Positions 60,520 through 64,000 of a DNA stretch of 64,000 nt are shown piece by piece. The translations under genes and the position numbers were made by a program. The notes under the pieces were generated by a model. The model worked only from the letters and a program-made list of their open reading frames with translations. It did not search any database and had not been told where the DNA came from. This DNA comes from Polytrichum commune (taxonomy: Eukaryota; Streptophyta; Polytrichopsida; Polytrichales; Polytrichaceae): NCBI GenBank assembly GCA_950295325.1, contig OX485806.1, positions 40,920,001 to 40,984,000 of the forward strand, given 5' to 3'. Numbering within the stretch: the stretch's first letter is position 1; the number at the start of each line of letters is the position of its first letter.

Positions 60520-61262
60520 AAGGATATGAAACACACAATTAGTACAAGATGGTTAGCAAATCCATATTGAGGCGAGCGCCGATTTCCTTGTAATTCTCGG
60601 GGCTCATATGAATATCTTATTCCCTATCAAAGTATTCTCATTCTCATTGCATGGTCACATATGTTCCCTCAATTATGTTGACTATTGACCTTGGAAAGGT
60701 TCGAATGTTCTTAGCACGTAGTCCAACTTCTTTTAATTACATGTTTATTTGGATGTCCATTCTTAGATCCACACCTAACCACGTGCCGCCCAAATAGAGG
60801 TGGCCAAATTATTGCTTAAGTGGAACTAGACACGCATACTTTAAGTAGGTGGGCAAGAACTTGGGAACTTGATCATGAGTAAGGTAAAAATATGTGAGCC
60901 TTATGTGGTCTCTTTTCTTAAATGGGGCACCTATACAATAGATGTGCCTATTTAGTTACTTATCTTAATCAAACACTAATATTTGAGTTGTATGTGGTTA
61001 GGTGTCTCTCCATAAACAGATATAAAAATGATATGTGTGTAAAGGATAGTGGATTGTGTGCTCAAAATTTGAGAACCATTCTAGGTTCAATAGTTAACAT
61101 AATAATGGACATGTATGACCACTTAATGAGCACAGAAATCTTCACTTTGCTAATGATTAAGATTTTCCATTGAGCTCTGAAAATTATGAGGAAAGTGGCT
61201 ACAGCCTCAATTGGATTTGCTAACCAACTTGTACTAATCGTGTGTTTCATATCCTAGGAAAA
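60520..61262. mobile_element. Inverted pair of the ~290-bp repeat (foldback element)
   Basis: A - strand copy at 60,520-60,805 begins GGATATGAAACACACAATTAG. A + strand copy at 60,940-61,262 ends CGTGTGTTTCATATCC. The outer ends are thus inverted and the two arms face each other around a spacer of about 135 bp. Single copies elsewhere (12,195; 18,718; 51,075; 53,325) would then be solo arms. Arm similarity is moderate, so this is old or degenerate. Confidence 0.6.
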
Positions 61263-61984
61263 GTGAGCTAGTTGGAAAAAATAACTATGCAAGGCCCATC
61301 TACCTTATACTTGAGTGATACATGGCAAGGTTGATAGTTTAGGAAGGGCTCCCAAAAAACATCTCTTATACAAGTTACTGTACATTTTGGAACATCGAGG
61401 ACGCATGGGTGTTGACATTGTCATCGTTTCATGGTTTTAAATATTGATGGTTGCATGTTGAGCGTAAACTACACGGATGTTCCAAGACATCAATTCATAT
61501 GCATGGGTGCTATAGGCCAAAATGGCATGGGCCCAATTTAGTAGACTACTAGGGATCTCATGACAAGTTATAGAACATGAGATTTCAGGGGTTCAGTAGC
61601 CACATGGTGGTTCAAAAGTCTATTATACAATAGACTATGGATGGGTGATCATTCCACATTATCAAACAATCAATGGTCAACGGAATGTTGAGCAGACAAT
61701 GTCAATATGGCCTTGTGCAAAGGGCAAATACCAAGGATGGCACATGTCCACCCTAGTGTTGTTACGATGAAGTTTAACTATGTGCCAATGATGTAAACAT
61801 TGTTTATAGGTTGAATTGTTAATACAACTGGGAGGGTGACTCTATGTGATCACTTAATGAGATAGACAACCTTCACTCTGAAACTCATAATGATATCCTT
61901 TGTGATTTGCAATTGCCGACTAGATGATTAGGAAGTGTCTCATCCAATTAGTGATTGCGATGAACCGCAACCATTGTCATTTCA
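61263..61984. other. Intergenic, nothing recognised
   Basis: No gene or element could be supported. Confidence 0.35.
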
Positions 61985-62195
61985 AGTTTCAAAATCAAAA
62001 TTTCACGAGATGCAAGAGTTCTAAGAGGTCAAAGTGAAGATGCTCATTCTCTCACATGGATCATATAGAATCATGCTTCAGTTTGTGTTCATTGTTGAAC
62101 CTAGAATGATTAACATGTTTTGAGCACATAGTTTAACCTCATCATAACATGTGCTCTTTATGGTGTTTGTTCTCAACCCAAGCCATGCCATGATA
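61985..62195 (+). repeat. Copy of the ~220-bp dispersed repeat
   Basis: The strings CACGAGATGCAAGAGTTCTAAGAGG, TTGTTGAACCTAGAATG, TTTTGAGCACATAGTTTAACC and CAAGCCATGCCATG match 20,940-21,165 and 26,345-26,555. Confidence 0.65.
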
Positions 62196-64000
62196 CACTC
62201 AATCATAGGTGTTGATTTAAGAAGAGTGGCCACATAAGGCACTTATACTACATGCATCATAGGTTTGTAGCATAAAACCTCAACAAACATGTTATTTTTG
62301 TATGCATTGGTAACGTCGCAACCCTTCCTAGTTTTCCTTAACTTAGCTTGACCGCCTCCCAACTCTAGTAAGTGCCACAAGCGTTAACCTGTACATCCCA
62401 CGCACATGCATGGTTAGCTCCCAATATCGCAGACCTTCAAGCTCATGGTTTGGTCACCAAACCCTCCTACACATGCATTCGGGACTCTCCCCTTAGCAGG
62501 TAGCCAATGGCTAAGGTGGATTTCCATCCATGGAAGTCCACTCTTGAGTTGATCATTGTGTTGCCAAAACAACACTACAACTATCCGGAGCAAATTGCCA
62601 AGTATGCTCCGGGGGGGTTAGTCGGCTAAGCCGCCTCATCCATATAAGCCTCTAGGACTTTGGGTAGGGCCCCTACCCCACTATCAAGTATCCTTTTGTC
62701 TCTCTACAAGGGTTAGGGCCAAGTAGACATTTTCCCTTAGTTGATGGGGCTAGAACCCCCCCCCCAGCAGCTTCAGACCACCATAACTTCTACATATGAT
62801 GTCTGATGCTATCAAGCAACCACTCTATCGTCATTTACTCTTTGCGTAAATGCCGATGGACCCCTCACTTGCCCCATGCGGGCAAGTATTGAGGAAGTTA
62901 TGGCTGTTCAAACCTAGGCAGTCCCGGGCGCCACTCCCAGGTCACTGCTGTCCCGGGACAACGCCCCACTCAAATTGCCATATCTCCTAGCTCACACCTC
63001 CAATTGAGATGTTCTTTGGCATTCTAGAATTTGGCCACCATAAGATGCTCATAACTCATGGCCTTACCCTCATGACTCTTAGGCTTTTGCCACACCACCG
63101 GCAACTTCCATGAACCAGTGGCCCTGATTGGCCGACAGCCTTGCCGCTTACCACACAAGCGGCATTATGAGGGGAGGCATGATGACGTGTCCAAGAATTT
63201 AGGCCATCGGAACTACCAGGGGATTCCCACCGGAAACCCATGGAATCTGGTGGTGGCCACCCCCTGGCCCATCCGAGACCGTCCTCTCCGCTCTCTCCCG
63301 CCCTCTCTCGCCGAATCTCCGTGCCTAGTCGTCGTCAATGATGAGGAACTTCCTGCCGCTCGTGTGGTGGCTCCACGGGGAGGTCACTTCATTGTCAAGT
63401 TCACACCACGTGCGGACAAAGTTGGCTACCCCTATATTACATGCCATACATAATTTTAAAATTTATGATATTTTTCCTACATATACATAACCATTGATAG
63501 TATCTTTTGTATATTTTTTTGAAATTTTTAGTTATCTTTATTTTTTTTAATAAAAAATTTAGTTCAATTTTGTGTCATTCTAGTTAGAAACGGTATGTTT
63601 TATGAAAAAAACAAATCATCAAATTTAGTTACCACTTTTACCTATGTCATAGGTACTGTGTATATCTACTCATGAAAAAAATTTGATAAAATTTTGACCC
63701 ATTTTGGTGGTGCAACTTACCAAAAGAAGATTTTTTTTGGTCGCACATGGTGTTCAACTTGACAATGGAGTGATCTACCCGTGGGTGGCTCTAGCGAAAT
63801 TGGGGTGAAGTGGCTATAGCGAGCCTACACGTTTTCCTAGCCTGCACGGCGAAATTGCCTGCCAGCCGTCTAGTAAGGGCCTTAGTCTCCCACACTAGGA
63901 TCACTTGGGCCCTCTCACCAATGGCACCACAAGTCCCGGGTGTCACTCCAGGGTCCCCCTTGTGCCCATGGTGTTGCGGGCACTCCTCATGGAGAGGTGC
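62196..64000. other. GC-richer unresolved region, possibly retrotransposon
   Basis: The composition changes near 62,340, with CCGGG- and GGGCC-rich stretches at 62,600-63,450 and 63,780-64,000 around an A-T-rich stretch at 63,450-63,740. A 111-aa frame at 63,118-63,453 starts at a non-ATG codon and shows no domain I know. Abrupt composition shifts and strings such as CCCGGGCGCCACTCCC suggest part of a large retroelement cut by the window edge, but no LTR pair, primer-binding site or polymerase motif is visible. Confidence 0.3.

Noticed and set aside
63118-63453. 111-aa frame at the right end as a gag-like protein
   Set aside because: No zinc knuckle, protease or other retroelement motif, and no ATG; left unassigned.

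Overview
This is nuclear DNA of a land plant. The evidence is a polyubiquitin gene with plant-type residues, an IQD (IQ67-domain) gene with its conserved plant intron, and a fructosamine-kinase-like gene with a chloroplast-type presequence, all set in repeat-rich DNA. A bryophyte or other non-flowering plant seems plausible to me, but the sequence does not prove it. Introns are mostly 140-1,000 bp, and about two thirds of the window is transposon-derived or featureless.

Layout. Bases 1-30,700 hold no gene I can support. They hold small DNA transposons and relics: TAA/TTA-flanked elements whose ends read GGGCC...TTYACAC, one CACTA element with a perfect ATA target duplication and a tRNA-derived SINE inside it, a foldback element, Mutator-like small elements with 10-bp target duplications, and a fragment of a non-LTR retrotransposon bracketed by short inverted repeats. 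From 30.7 to 38 kb is an IQD gene on the + strand (564 aa, five coding exons), preceded by a GC-rich leader region with two sets of tandem duplications. From 40.7 to 46.1 kb is a nine-exon protein-ribulosamine/fructosamine 3-kinase gene on the - strand (336 aa), with two partial exon duplications in its introns and a five-copy tandem array upstream. From 48.7 to 50.1 kb is an intronless-CDS hexa-ubiquitin gene on the + strand. From 54.0 to 58.0 kb is a six-exon TCF25/Rqc1-family gene on the - strand (680 aa), with an apparent GC-AG first coding intron and a tandem array of about 1.5 kb upstream. From 60.2 kb to the end are repeats again.

The four genes do not form a pathway cluster. Polyubiquitin and TCF25/Rqc1 are functionally related (Rqc1 family members act with the ubiquitin ligase of ribosome-associated quality control), but eukaryotic gene order gives no reason to read this as more than coincidence. 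The most unusual local property is that all three spliced genes carry diverged tandem arrays with 110-350 bp units directly in their 5' flanks. The kinase gene has also duplicated pieces of its own exons.
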